Positions 26,550 to 34,309 of a DNA stretch of 35,893 nt are shown here, piece after piece. The position numbers were made by a program, and so were the translations under genes. The first letter of the stretch is position 1; every line of letters starts with the position of its first letter. Source of the DNA: Sedimentisphaerales bacterium (GTDB taxonomy: Bacteria > Planctomycetota > Phycisphaerae > Sedimentisphaerales > Anaerobacaceae); assembly GCA_016932835.1 (NCBI GenBank), contig JAFGCD010000014.1:1-35893 (forward strand), read 5' to 3'. Under the pieces are notes generated by a model. It worked only from the letters and a program-made list of their open reading frames with translations, was not told the DNA's origin and did not search any database.

Positions 26550-27017
26550 ATGTGCAAAGAGATCGATTCGTTTAAGTCTGCTGTTGACGAAGCGGGCGGA
26601 GCATGTTCGCAAGGCGCTGCAACAAAAGGTGAACCGGTCGAGCTATCCGGTGACTGTGTAATAGACTGGGACCAACTGATCGGCCGCATAGTCGATGAAG
26701 ATATCGCCGTGGAGATTATTCCTGTATGTGTTGCGGATAACCGGGAGCGGCTTGTGACTCTTACTTCCGCTGTCCAGGCCGGAAACGCTGAAGATGTTAA
26801 ACTGTATGCTCATTCGATTAAGGGCTCTGCAGCGAACATAGGTGCCAGGCAGTTGTCGGAGGCTGCTGCTGAGTTGGAGCACATGGCTTATCGCGGAGAT
26901 TTATCGCGGGCTGAAGAGTTGCTGGAGCAGATCAAGGCCGAATCTGCGAAATTGGAGTCATTTGTTTCGAATCCGGATTGGGTCGAGAAGGCCAAGGCTC
27001 AGCCGGCCGCAAAATAG
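26550..27017 (+). CDS. Stand-alone HPt phosphotransfer protein
   Basis: Four-helix-bundle histidine phosphotransfer protein, 155 residues from ATG 26550, which has AAGAGG at eight to nine bases. The longer frame from 26487 is not supported by a binding site. AHSIKGSAANIGARQLSEAA contains the phosphorylatable His88, with the usual K-G-S-A-x-N-I-G following. The first about 35 residues are a polar, alanine- and glycine-rich extension. With the upstream receiver it forms the receiver/HPt half of a phosphorelay; no histidine kinase lies in the window, so the partner must be elsewhere. Confidence 0.85.
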   Translation: MCKEIDSFKSAVDEAGGACSQGAATKGEPVELSGDCVIDWDQLIGRIVDEDIAVEIIPVCVADNRERLVTLTSAVQAGNAEDVKLYAHSIKGSAANIGARQLSEAAAELEHMAYRGDLSRAEELLEQIKAESAKLESFVSNPDWVEKAKAQPAAK

Positions 27018-27326
27018 CTCCGATTAGATCCTGTCTTCAATCAATAGCGGGAGATGATCATTCCTGTAAAAACCGGGCAATAGTTCCTCAACGTCTCGAT
27101 TTAAGCCTGGAATAAGACTTTTTCCCGTCATTTCCGTATTATCGCGGTTCACCTTTCCAGAATGCCTGTAACCCTTTGGCATGCCGACGTGTATAATAAG
27201 GAAAAAGTTAAGATGTTTGCGCGTCGGGGCGCTGCCGACAGTGAAAGCCAACCCACAAGAGTTTCATCTGAGGGTGTTCCGGGGCGGGTTCTCGGAGCGA
27301 AATCAAGTGAACAGGAGATTTGAGTT
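27018..27326. other. Leader region before the sigma-factor operon
   Basis: TATAAT at 27192-27197 has no clear -35. It is followed by a possible 36-codon leader ORF (27213-27323, AAGGA upstream) whose stop lies three bases before ATG 27327, so the AGGAG site of the next gene is inside it. This could couple translation, but coding evidence is thin. The minus ORF 27024-27251 begins with TTG and has no binding site; it is not supported. Confidence 0.35.
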
Positions 27327-28271
27327 ATGAGAAAGCCAATGATCGTATTGATAGTGAGTGCATTGTTGATGGTGATCCCGGCATCGGGTGGGCCGTTGCT
27401 CAAGAGCCGAGTGAGCGTCGAAGCCAACTGGGTGGCGCACCTGGACTACGACCGGTTTGTCAAATCCCAGATAGGGCAGGCTATCCGGACCGAACTGGCG
27501 AAAGAAGGCCTGGAGGAAAAGCTGCAGGTTTTCAAGTCGATGTTCTCATTCCATCCGATTGACGACATTCGGAGCGTGACCATTTACGGCAGCGGCGATG
27601 ATCGCGAGAAAGCCGTGGCCTTGTTCGAGGGGCGTTTCGACGCCGACAAGCTGATCGCTCTTGTGCAGATGAATCCTCAGTATCAGCAAAGCAAACACGG
27701 CGATATCGTTGTTCATAGCTGGGTGGATGAGAACAAGAAGGACCCTAACGGGCCCGACCAGAGGGTATACGGGTGTGTGTATAAAGGCAATACGGTCGTA
27801 CTGGGCGCCGGGCTTGAGGCGGTCGGGCATGCTGTTGACGTTCTGAATGGCTCGGCGGCTAATGCCTCCAAGGGCGTGTTCGAGCAGGCTGTTCTCGGTG
27901 CGAAAGGAGCGTTCATTCAGGTCGCGGCGAATGCAGTCGGGGATATGGCGGATCATAAGAGCGGAGCTGCCATACTCAACCAGACCGATGAATTGGGCGG
28001 GGCTATTGGTGAAGACGCCGGACAACTCTATGTCAATCTGAGTCTCAGGGCAGAGTCCGTTCAAGTCGCTCAGAATGTCAAGAAGATGCTAGACGGCATG
28101 ATTGCCTTCCTGAGTTTGGCGGGTGGGGAGCATCCGGCCCTGGCGGAACTGGCAAAGAAACTGAATTTGTCAAGTACTGACAGGACGATCACGCTCTATT
28201 TTGAATCGAGTACCGAATCGGTTGTTACATTTTTGAAAGAGATATGGCGGGCGGAAAAGAACAAAAGGTAA
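27327..28271 (+). CDS. Exported protein of unknown function, first gene of an ECF operon
   Basis: The protein has 314 residues. Residues 1-22 are a signal peptide (KPMIVLIVSALLMVIPASGG). The mature part is mixed alpha/beta with repeated themes: VAHLDYDRFVKSQIGQAI, IRSVTIYGSGDD, ALFEGRFDADKLIALV, KGNTVVLGAGLEAVGHAVDVL and GQLYVNLSLRAESVQVAQNV. This layout resembles planctomycete exported proteins that compute per-residue DUF-type sensor domains, but I cannot name the family. AGGAG precedes ATG 27327. The next gene, an ECF sigma factor, starts 28 bp before this one ends, so both are surely on one transcript; this protein may be a sensor or a target of that sigma factor. Confidence 0.75.
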   Translation: MRKPMIVLIVSALLMVIPASGGPLLKSRVSVEANWVAHLDYDRFVKSQIGQAIRTELAKEGLEEKLQVFKSMFSFHPIDDIRSVTIYGSGDDREKAVALFEGRFDADKLIALVQMNPQYQQSKHGDIVVHSWVDENKKDPNGPDQRVYGCVYKGNTVVLGAGLEAVGHAVDVLNGSAANASKGVFEQAVLGAKGAFIQVAANAVGDMADHKSGAAILNQTDELGGAIGEDAGQLYVNLSLRAESVQVAQNVKKMLDGMIAFLSLAGGEHPALAELAKKLNLSSTDRTITLYFESSTESVVTFLKEIWRAEKNKR

Positions 28272-28903
28272 TCTCTGACGGTCCCGGCTCTCTATACGGA
28301 GAATTGCGGGTTTTGAGCGTCGAAGAACTGGCAAGGCGGTCTCAACAGGGTTGCCGAGCCAGTTTTGCAGAGTTGGCCGATCGGTACGGTGAGCGGCTGC
28401 TTCGGTTTCTGCGTCGCCGTACGAACAGCCTGCACGACGCCGAGGACCTTGTTCAAGATACGTTTGTCCGGGCCTTTGCGAACATTGACCGTTATCGGAA
28501 TACCTACAAGTTCTCGACGTGGCTCTATACTATAGCAAGACATTTGGCGTCCAGCCGGCTGCGTCGGTTGCGCAACTCGGATCCTGTTCTGGAGACAAGG
28601 AGCTGCGAACCGGCCCCCGGCGATAAGGCCGTGCGGCGAGAAACGCGGCACTGTCTGTGGCAGACCGCCGAGACCCTGTCGCCGAACCAGTACCAGGCGT
28701 TGTGGCTCAGATACGCTGAGACTATGTCGATAAAGGAGATAGCAAGGGTAATGGGCAAGTCGCAGGTGAGCGTCAAAGTGACGCTGTTTCGGGCAAGGAC
28801 ACATATGGCCGAGAAATTGCGAGAGATAACTGCGAATGCGCTGGGCGATGAGAATGTGTCGCCCGAAGAAACATTGGCTTTTATGAAAGTTGAAGGTGCA
28901 TGA
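28244..28903 (+). CDS. ECF (group 4) RNA polymerase sigma factor
   Basis: Sigma-70 family, extracytoplasmic-function type, 219 residues. Region 2 covers about residues 30-105: FAELADRYGERLLRFLRRR, then DAEDLVQDTFVRAF (2.2, core binding) and YKFSTWLYTIARHLASSRLR (2.3-2.4, -10 recognition). Region 4 covers about 140-200: LSPNQYQALWLRYAETMSIKEIARVMGKSQVSVKVTLFRAR, the HTH for the -35 element. The N-terminal 25 residues are an extension. It overlaps the upstream gene by 28 bp and its stop shares bases with the anti-sigma start (ATGA-type overlap at 28900-28903), so translation is coupled with its inhibitor. Confidence 0.93.
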   Translation: MAGGKEQKVISDGPGSLYGELRVLSVEELARRSQQGCRASFAELADRYGERLLRFLRRRTNSLHDAEDLVQDTFVRAFANIDRYRNTYKFSTWLYTIARHLASSRLRRLRNSDPVLETRSCEPAPGDKAVRRETRHCLWQTAETLSPNQYQALWLRYAETMSIKEIARVMGKSQVSVKVTLFRARTHMAEKLREITANALGDENVSPEETLAFMKVEGA

Positions 28904-29439
28904 TGTTCTGTTGGCTCTACAAACTCATCATATCGGATGCGGTGGATGCGGAGAAGCGGTTGTCGGCAAGAACGCAAAGACATATTCGCCACTGTGCGAA
29001 TTGCCGGGGATTTCATCAGATGTGTCTTTCACTGGGCAAGGGCCTGGAGCGAGAGGCCGCAAGCCTGGAAGACGAGTCTGCCGTAAAGTCCGTCCGGCGC
29101 TTTCTGCAGGCCGTGCCCGAACGAGAAATTGAAACATACAGGCTGTCGGTCAACCGGCGTCTTTTGGCGGTTGCTGCAAGTGTTGTTGTCGCAGCGCTGC
29201 TCGCTGCCGCATTTTTCACTCTGCGCAGCAGTGAGCCGCCGACGCCGGAACCGGTTCGAATGGCCGGGCTTTATGGTTTGATGGACGGCGGACATCCGGC
29301 GGTTTGGGCGGGCCTCGCCGAGAAACCCTTGGCCGATGAAATCAACAATCTTGCCGCAAACACCGAATGCGCTGTTCGATTTCTGGTTGCGTGTGTTGCG
29401 GTCAATCCCTCGAATGCCCCCCGTTTAGTGCCGAATTAG
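28900..29439 (+). CDS. Zinc-type (ZAS) membrane anti-sigma factor
   Basis: The protein has 179 residues. The N-terminal cytoplasmic part holds the ZAS motif H-x3-C-x2-C: His28, Cys32 and Cys35 in HIRHCANC. This Zn-binding helix clamps ECF sigma factors. One membrane helix at about residues 88-107 (LLAVAASVVVAALLAAAFF) separates it from a 70-residue periplasmic tail. The start ATG overlaps the sigma stop, the usual arrangement for a sigma/anti-sigma pair. The periplasmic tail may sense the signal; its sequence is not recognised. A shorter start at the second Met (28903) cannot be excluded. Confidence 0.85.
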   Translation: MMFCWLYKLIISDAVDAEKRLSARTQRHIRHCANCRGFHQMCLSLGKGLEREAASLEDESAVKSVRRFLQAVPEREIETYRLSVNRRLLAVAASVVVAALLAAAFFTLRSSEPPTPEPVRMAGLYGLMDGGHPAVWAGLAEKPLADEINNLAANTECAVRFLVACVAVNPSNAPRLVPN

Positions 29440-29488
29440 ATGTGCGGGGCCAAAGCAAAACGCCGGAGATGACATATACGGCTCTCGC

Positions 29489-30340
29489 CTAAAGGCTGTT
29501 GTTGAAGTATTCAGGTCTGCCGTCGTCACTGTCGTAGCTTGTCGTCTCATGTGAATCCGCATCGACCTGAATCCGTTCAATGCGTTCAGCCTTTTTCGTG
29601 TTGCTGTCAACGGTGACGAGTATGGCGCTCATCTTCACGTTGCCGGTGGCAATTTCAAACGGGAATGGCATCTGAGTCCTGAACGACTTAAGCACGTTTT
29701 CGACTTTTCTGCCGAGGACGGAGTCATGTGCGCCCGTCATGCCTATATCGGTGATACATGCGGTGCCTCCCGGCAGAATCCTTTCGTCCGCGGTGGTGAC
29801 GTGTGTGTGAGTGCCGAAACATACGCTGACCCTTCCGTCGAGGTGGTAGCCCATTGCCACCTTCTCGCTTGTGGCCTCGGCATGAATGTCAACGACTATG
29901 ATGTCGGCCTTCTGTTCAAGCTGCGGCAGAATTCTGTCGATGGCGGCATAGGGGCAATCGGCCGGCTTCATGAAGATGCGGCCTATCAGAGAGACAACTC
30001 CGACAGTCGGCCCCTTTTGTGTTCTGTAAATTGCCGTGCGTTTGCCGGACGCCTGCTCAGAGAGATTCGCGGGCCGCACAATATTCTCGGCGGTTTCGAG
30101 CGTTGGCGTAATCTCTCTCTTGCGATAGGTGTGATCGCCTAAAGTGATCAGATTCACGCCGTAGCGCAGAAGCTTGTCGTAGATTTGAGGAGTCACGCCG
30201 GAGCCACCCGCTACGTTTTCGGCATTGGCTATCACGCAATCGACACCCAGATCGGTGATTAGCGAGTTGAGCTTCTCGGCCAGGATTCTCCTGCCCGGTC
30301 GGCCCACTATATCGCCTATGCATAGAATATTGAGCTTCAT
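29489..30340 (-). CDS. ymdB: YmdB-family metallophosphoesterase
   Basis: Cytoplasmic phosphodiesterase of 283 residues; B. subtilis YmdB hydrolyses 2',3'- or 3',5'-cyclic nucleotides and affects biofilm formation. Family motifs are IGDIVGRPGRR (Asp10), NAENVAGGSG (Glu41, Asn42), GDHTYRKREI, RPANLSE, VVDIHAEATSEKVAMGYHLDGRVS, GTHTHVTTADERILPGGTA and TDIGMTG. The position usually Asn in GNH is Asp69 here (GDH), a conservative change of a metal ligand. It follows rny by 63 bp on the same strand, the same order as rny-ymdB in Bacillus, which supports both calls. Confidence 0.9.
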   Translation of the reverse strand: MKLNILCIGDIVGRPGRRILAEKLNSLITDLGVDCVIANAENVAGGSGVTPQIYDKLLRYGVNLITLGDHTYRKREITPTLETAENIVRPANLSEQASGKRTAIYRTQKGPTVGVVSLIGRIFMKPADCPYAAIDRILPQLEQKADIIVVDIHAEATSEKVAMGYHLDGRVSVCFGTHTHVTTADERILPGGTACITDIGMTGAHDSVLGRKVENVLKSFRTQMPFPFEIATGNVKMSAILVTVDSNTKKAERIERIQVDADSHETTSYDSDDGRPEYFNNSL

Positions 30341-30403
30341 GGTTAACGATCCTGCGTTCGGCTTTGGATGCGTTTCTGCCCTGCGTCTGCATTCCTGCAG
30401 CTC

Positions 30404-31987
30404 TTACTTGGCATATTCAATACAGCGAACCTCACGCAGCAACGTCACCTGTATCTCGCCGGGATATGTCATTTCGTCCTGGATTTTGTTTGCGATATCA
30501 CGTGCGATTTTCATTACTGCCTCATCATTCACTTCACCGGCGTTGACAATAACGCGTATCTCCCGCCCGGCTTGAATGGCGTATGCATTCTCCACTCCCT
30601 TGAATCCGCCGGCGATCTCTTCGAGCTGCTCAAGCCGTTTGATGTAACGTTCAAGAGTCTCCCTTCTGGCGCCTGGGCGAGAAGCACTTATCGCATCGGC
30701 CGCTGCAACCAGCGGCGTATAGGGATTGTCAGCCGGGATGTCGCCGTGATGACCGGCAACGGCATTAAGTATGATTGCCGACTCATTGAACCGTTTGAGG
30801 TAGTTGACGCCGATTACAGGGTGACTTCCTTCGACTTCATGATCAATCGCCTTGCCGATATCGTGCAGCAGTCCTGCACGTCTGGCGATTGAGCCGTCCA
30901 GGCCAAGTTCGTCGGACATAACCTGCGCAAGAAATGCGACTTCGACGCTGTGCCGGAGTACGTTCTGGCCGTAACTCGTTCGGTAGCTCAAGGCGCCAAG
31001 CATGCTCAGAACCTTGTTGTTTAATCCCCGGACGTTAGTCTCTACCGCGGCATCTTTACCGATCTGAAGAACTTTGTTGTTGACGTCCTTGCGGGTCTGA
31101 GCGACGAGTTCCTCGATCCGGGACGGGTGAATCCTGCCGTCCTGGATGAGTCTCTCCATTGACAGCCGAGCCACCTCACGCCTGACAGGGCTGAAGCCGC
31201 TGACGACTATCATTCCGGGCGTGTCATCAACGATAACGTCCACGCCGGTAGCCTTTTCAAAAGCACGAATGTTGCGTCCCTCTCTGCCGATGATTCGACC
31301 TTTCATATCGTCATTAGGGATCTCGACGGTTGAAACGGTTGCCTCGCACGTCTGCTCGGCTGCGTACCGTTGAATGGCGGTACTGATAATCTCCCGGCTC
31401 TTCTCGTCCGATGCTTCCGTGGCCTCCTCGACCTTTCTTTGAATCAGGGACGACATCTCGTGCTCGCATTCGTCTTCGAGACGCTTAAGCAGCAGTTCCC
31501 TGGCTTCCCCGATATCCATTGCGGTGATTTTCAGCAACTGGTTTTTCTGCTGTGCGAGAAGTGTGGAAAGCTGTTTGTCTTTCAAATCGATGTTGTGCTG
31601 CCTTCGTTCAGCTTCCTGTTCCTGCTGCTTGGCGGCTTTCTCTCGCTGTTGGACCGCTTCGGTCTGTCGGTCGAGTGCATCCTCACGCTTGCTCAGCCTC
31701 ATTTCAGTTTCGTGGAGTTCAACCCGAGTCTTGTTGGCTTCCGCCGTCAGTTCCTCTTTCTTCTTGATCGCTTCGGCTGCGGCATCGATCTGGGCGGACT
31801 TGACAATATTCTCCGCCTCTTTCTTCGCTCCGTCTATCTGCCTCTGCAAATCTTCCTTGAATGTCTTGGCTCTTGTTCGGGAAATCATCTGGTGAACGAT
31901 AGCCACCAGTGAGCCGCCCAAAAAGAGGCCAACAAAAAGCGCCCCAACCACTGTTGTCGGCCCCATTTCTATAGCTAGGATATCCAT
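30404..31987 (-). CDS. rny: Ribonuclease Y
   Basis: Membrane-anchored endoribonuclease that starts mRNA decay. The start at ATG 31987 (GCAGGA four bases upstream) gives 527 residues, normal for the family; the frame extends six codons further to 32005 but without a binding site. Residues about 8-30 are the membrane anchor (VVGALFVGLFLGGSLVAIV), 35-200 a long charged coiled coil, then a KH domain with GRIIGREGRNIRAFE, then the HD domain with HSVEVAFLAQ, LLHDIGKAIDHE (catalytic His-Asp) and AVAGHHGD. The C-terminal DDDI-like end is IEYAK. ymdB follows downstream. The upstream 894 bp hold the promoter region and other elements. Confidence 0.95.
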   Translation of the reverse strand: MDILAIEMGPTTVVGALFVGLFLGGSLVAIVHQMISRTRAKTFKEDLQRQIDGAKKEAENIVKSAQIDAAAEAIKKKEELTAEANKTRVELHETEMRLSKREDALDRQTEAVQQREKAAKQQEQEAERRQHNIDLKDKQLSTLLAQQKNQLLKITAMDIGEARELLLKRLEDECEHEMSSLIQRKVEEATEASDEKSREIISTAIQRYAAEQTCEATVSTVEIPNDDMKGRIIGREGRNIRAFEKATGVDVIVDDTPGMIVVSGFSPVRREVARLSMERLIQDGRIHPSRIEELVAQTRKDVNNKVLQIGKDAAVETNVRGLNNKVLSMLGALSYRTSYGQNVLRHSVEVAFLAQVMSDELGLDGSIARRAGLLHDIGKAIDHEVEGSHPVIGVNYLKRFNESAIILNAVAGHHGDIPADNPYTPLVAAADAISASRPGARRETLERYIKRLEQLEEIAGGFKGVENAYAIQAGREIRVIVNAGEVNDEAVMKIARDIANKIQDEMTYPGEIQVTLLREVRCIEYAK

Positions 31988-32378
31988 AATTCCTGCCTTT
32001 CTCATGCAATTGTCGTAGACTCAAAAACCACTCAAATCAACCCAATTGCGGAATATCACGGCAGGAAAGTCGCAAAGAAGAGGCGGTAAATTACGAAATC
32101 TTCATCTTAATCAAGGGGCACAGAATCAGCAATGACAGGCCGAAACACCTCCAAGTTGTGGGGCGTTCGACATTGACAAGTCCATGTTTTCCACAATCGG
32201 CCAATTCATATGCACAACACCAACACTCCCTCGCTAAAACAGCGAATGCTTCTCTATATTAAGCAGATTTCGTTTCACGCTAAATTCAATTCTTGACGCC
32301 CGCCAGAACTTCCGTTCATAGCCCGGACCACCGTTCTGTAACGGATGCCAACAGCGTCTTTGCAACCTAACTACCGTC

Positions 32379-32401
32379 AAAAAAGAGGCTTTTGACCTCT
32401 T
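32379..32401 (-). terminator. Rho-independent terminator, minus strand
   Basis: On the minus strand AAGAGG, a seven-base loop and CCTCTT run into a six-T tract (plus-strand arms 32396-32401 and 32383-32388, A tract 32379-32384). No T tract follows on the plus strand, so it acts leftward only. It would stop transcription coming from the right before it reaches rny. Confidence 0.65.
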
Positions 32402-32521
32402 CCTGTCCTGTGAGTCCCCAATTCAAAACAATCTGAAGACAAATGAAGATACGGGACAACCCACAATCCGGTTTATCATCAGTAGTTCACGACCATATGG
32501 TAGGGCATCAACAAGTTCCGG

Positions 32522-32668
32522 TCAAGGAAAAAAAGAAGTAAATCCAGTGGATGCTACTTCCTTATGCTGTTGGTTGTAAGTGTTTTGTGAGTAGTGGTTT
32601 ATGTTGCTGTGAATGCCGGCCCTCAGCTCCGGGTCGAGATAATCTGATTCTCCCGATATGTATGACAT
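32522..32668 (-). CDS. Possible 48-residue peptide, unknown
   Basis: ATG 32668 opens a 49-codon frame ending at 32522, too short for routine gene finding. The product is polar and Asn/Ser/Tyr-rich (start MSYISGESDYLDPELRAG), without a signal peptide or membrane helix. An in-frame stop lies eight codons upstream, so it cannot be longer. The ribosome binding site is poor. Its last 12 codons are also the terminator hairpin at 32528-32560, which argues either against translation or for an RNA gene here. No family recognised. Confidence 0.25.
   Translation of the reverse strand: MSYISGESDYLDPELRAGIHSNINHYSQNTYNQQHKEVASTGFTSFFP
32528..32560 (-). terminator. Rho-independent terminator, minus strand
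   Basis: On the minus strand GAAGTA-GC-ATCC, a short loop and GGAT-T-TACTTC run into seven Ts (plus-strand arms 32555-32560/32549-32552 and 32535-32540/32542-32545, A tract 32528-32534). One small internal bulge. A second leftward terminator follows 130 bp on. Confidence 0.7.
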
Positions 32669-32811
32669 CCGGATACGTGCGATTTGGAATAATCAATTGA
32701 TTGCTTTTTAGCAGGCCTGCGTGAATAGCTCAGGCTGTTTTGGAAGACCGAAAGCGATGTGCCGAAACGCCAAATTTGGGAAAATATGGTTACCTTAGCC
32801 AATTGATGCTG

Positions 32812-32817
32812 TATAAT
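32812..32817 (+). promoter_or_regulatory. Candidate -10 box of yebC
   Basis: TATAAT 64 bp before the start codon. The -35 is weak (TTACCT at a 16-bp spacing, three of six matches). Confidence 0.35.
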
Positions 32818-32881
32818 AGTCGCCAGCGCAGATTTATTTGTGCATTTGTATTAGTGTACGGACTTCAATGGGAGTATATAT

Positions 32882-33631
32882 ATGTCAGGTCATTCACACT
32901 GGGCGGGGATAAAGCACAAAAAGGCCGCAAACGATGCTAAGCGCGGCAAGGAATGGAGCAAGATCGCTCGAATGATAATAGTCGCAGCGAAGAACGGCGG
33001 TGGCGATCCGAGTGCGAACTTATCGCTGCGATACGCAATCGACAAGGCCAAATCGGCCAATATGCCCAAAGATACCATTGAAAAGGCCATTAAGAAAGGA
33101 ACCGGGGACCTTGAAGGTGTAAGTTTCGAGGAGGTGCTGTACGAGGGTTATGGCCCCAGCGGGGTTGCGATTATGGTCGAGGCCCTGACGGACAATCGCA
33201 ATCGCACCGGGCCGGAAATCAAGAGGATTTTCGAGAAGCATGCAGGTTCCCTGGGAACCAGCGGGTGTGTTAACTGGATGTTCACTAAGAAAGGGCTCGT
33301 TACTGTTCTGGCTACCAGTATCGATGAAGAGCAGCTTTTGGAGATAGCCCTTAATGCAGGCGCCGATGATATGCAGCACACCGGTGAGATTTTTGAAATT
33401 ACATGTGCACCGACCGCTTTTGAGGGACTCAAGAAGGCCCTTGAAAAGAAGGAAATAGCTGTCGAGCTTGCCGAGATTTCCATGGTTCCGCAGAACACGG
33501 TGGCTATCGAAGAAGAGGCTGTTGCCAGGAAGATCATCTCTCTTATGGAAGCATTTGACGACCATGACGATGTTCAAAGCGCCTACGCAAACTTCGATAT
33601 ACCCGATGAAATCGTTTCTCGTCTGCCATGA
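32882..33631 (+). CDS. yebC: YebC/PmpR-family regulator (TACO1 family)
   Basis: Cytoplasmic protein of 249 residues, the standard length. The start is the family hallmark: SGHSHWAGIKHKKAANDAKRG, then WSKIARMI, NLSLRYAIDKAKSANMPKDTIE, EVLYEGYGPSGVAIMVEALTDN, the NRTGPEIKRIFEKHAGSLG stretch and GCVNWMFTKKG. Members were described as transcriptional regulators (PmpR) and more recently as factors that relieve ribosome stalling on proline runs; which holds here is unknown. GGGAG lies seven bases before ATG 32882. In many bacteria yebC neighbours ruvC; that is not so here. Confidence 0.95.
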   Translation: MSGHSHWAGIKHKKAANDAKRGKEWSKIARMIIVAAKNGGGDPSANLSLRYAIDKAKSANMPKDTIEKAIKKGTGDLEGVSFEEVLYEGYGPSGVAIMVEALTDNRNRTGPEIKRIFEKHAGSLGTSGCVNWMFTKKGLVTVLATSIDEEQLLEIALNAGADDMQHTGEIFEITCAPTAFEGLKKALEKKEIAVELAEISMVPQNTVAIEEEAVARKIISLMEAFDDHDDVQSAYANFDIPDEIVSRLP

Positions 33632-33697
33632 AACCGCCCTCTCAATGTTGCTTGCCGACAGCATAGGAGTGTTTAATTTCTTAGTTTGGCGAGGTTT

Positions 33698-34309
33698 ATG
33701 GATGCTGAAAGTGGAAAACTGAGCGATTCCGAACTTCTCGCCATGTATTCAGCCGGCGACGAGGGGGCTTTTCGCGAGATCGTAACACGTTACAAGAACA
33801 GCCTTTACGCGTTTCTGAGGCAGTTTCTCAACCGGCACGATCTCGTCGAGGACATTTTTCAGGAGACGTTTCTCCAATTATACACCAGCCGGGATAGCTT
33901 CGATCACACCCGACCTTTGCGCCCGTGGCTGTTCACGATTGCCGCGAACAAGGCCAAAGACGCCCTCCGCAAACAGCAACGCATTTCTGCCGTGCCTATA
34001 GGTACTATTGCCGATTCCGAGGAGGCATCTTTTGGGGATGTTCTTAACGCCATAACTTCCGACAACAGAACACCTTCCGAGAATCTGGAAAGGACGGAGA
34101 CAGCTTTGCGGGTCGAGCAGATTATAGCGAATATGCCGGAGAATCTGAGGGAAATCCTGATTTTAGCCTATTTTAACAAATTTTCTTACAAACAAATGGC
34201 GGACATTCTAAGTATACCAATAGGTACGGTGAAAAGCAGGCTGCACACAGCAGTTGGTCGTTTCTCCAAAGACTGGAAAGCATCGGACGGGGATAAGGGG
34301 ACTAAATGA
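33698..34309 (+). CDS. ECF RNA polymerase sigma factor
   Basis: Sigma-70 family, ECF type, 203 residues from ATG 33698 (GAGG close upstream; an in-frame TTG at 33686 is the alternative). Region 2: FREIVTRYKNSLYAFLRQFLN, DLVEDIFQETFLQLY, RPLRPWLFTIAANKAKDALRK. Region 4: MPENLREILILAYFNKFSYKQMADILSIPIGTVKSRLHTAVGRF. The linker between them is longer than usual (about 45 residues). The stop overlaps the next start (ATGA at 34306-34309), so sigma and the following anti-sigma-like protein are coupled. A 66-bp gap separates it from yebC, with which it may share a transcript. Confidence 0.93.
   Translation: MDAESGKLSDSELLAMYSAGDEGAFREIVTRYKNSLYAFLRQFLNRHDLVEDIFQETFLQLYTSRDSFDHTRPLRPWLFTIAANKAKDALRKQQRISAVPIGTIADSEEASFGDVLNAITSDNRTPSENLERTETALRVEQIIANMPENLREILILAYFNKFSYKQMADILSIPIGTVKSRLHTAVGRFSKDWKASDGDKGTK

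Larger units (their letters stand above)
31988..32881. other. Gene-poor region between rny and yebC
   Basis: The left part (31988-32370) shows nothing recognisable; rny's promoter must lie there. Two minus-strand terminators (32379-32401 and 32528-32560) and a minus-strand 48-codon ORF (32522-32668) show that this strand is transcribed separately from rny. A candidate -10 box for yebC is at 32812-32817. Confidence 0.55.

Noticed and set aside
27024-27251. Minus ORF of 75 codons in the leader of the sigma operon
   Set aside because: TTG start without a binding site, and it would lie against the putative promoter of the operon.
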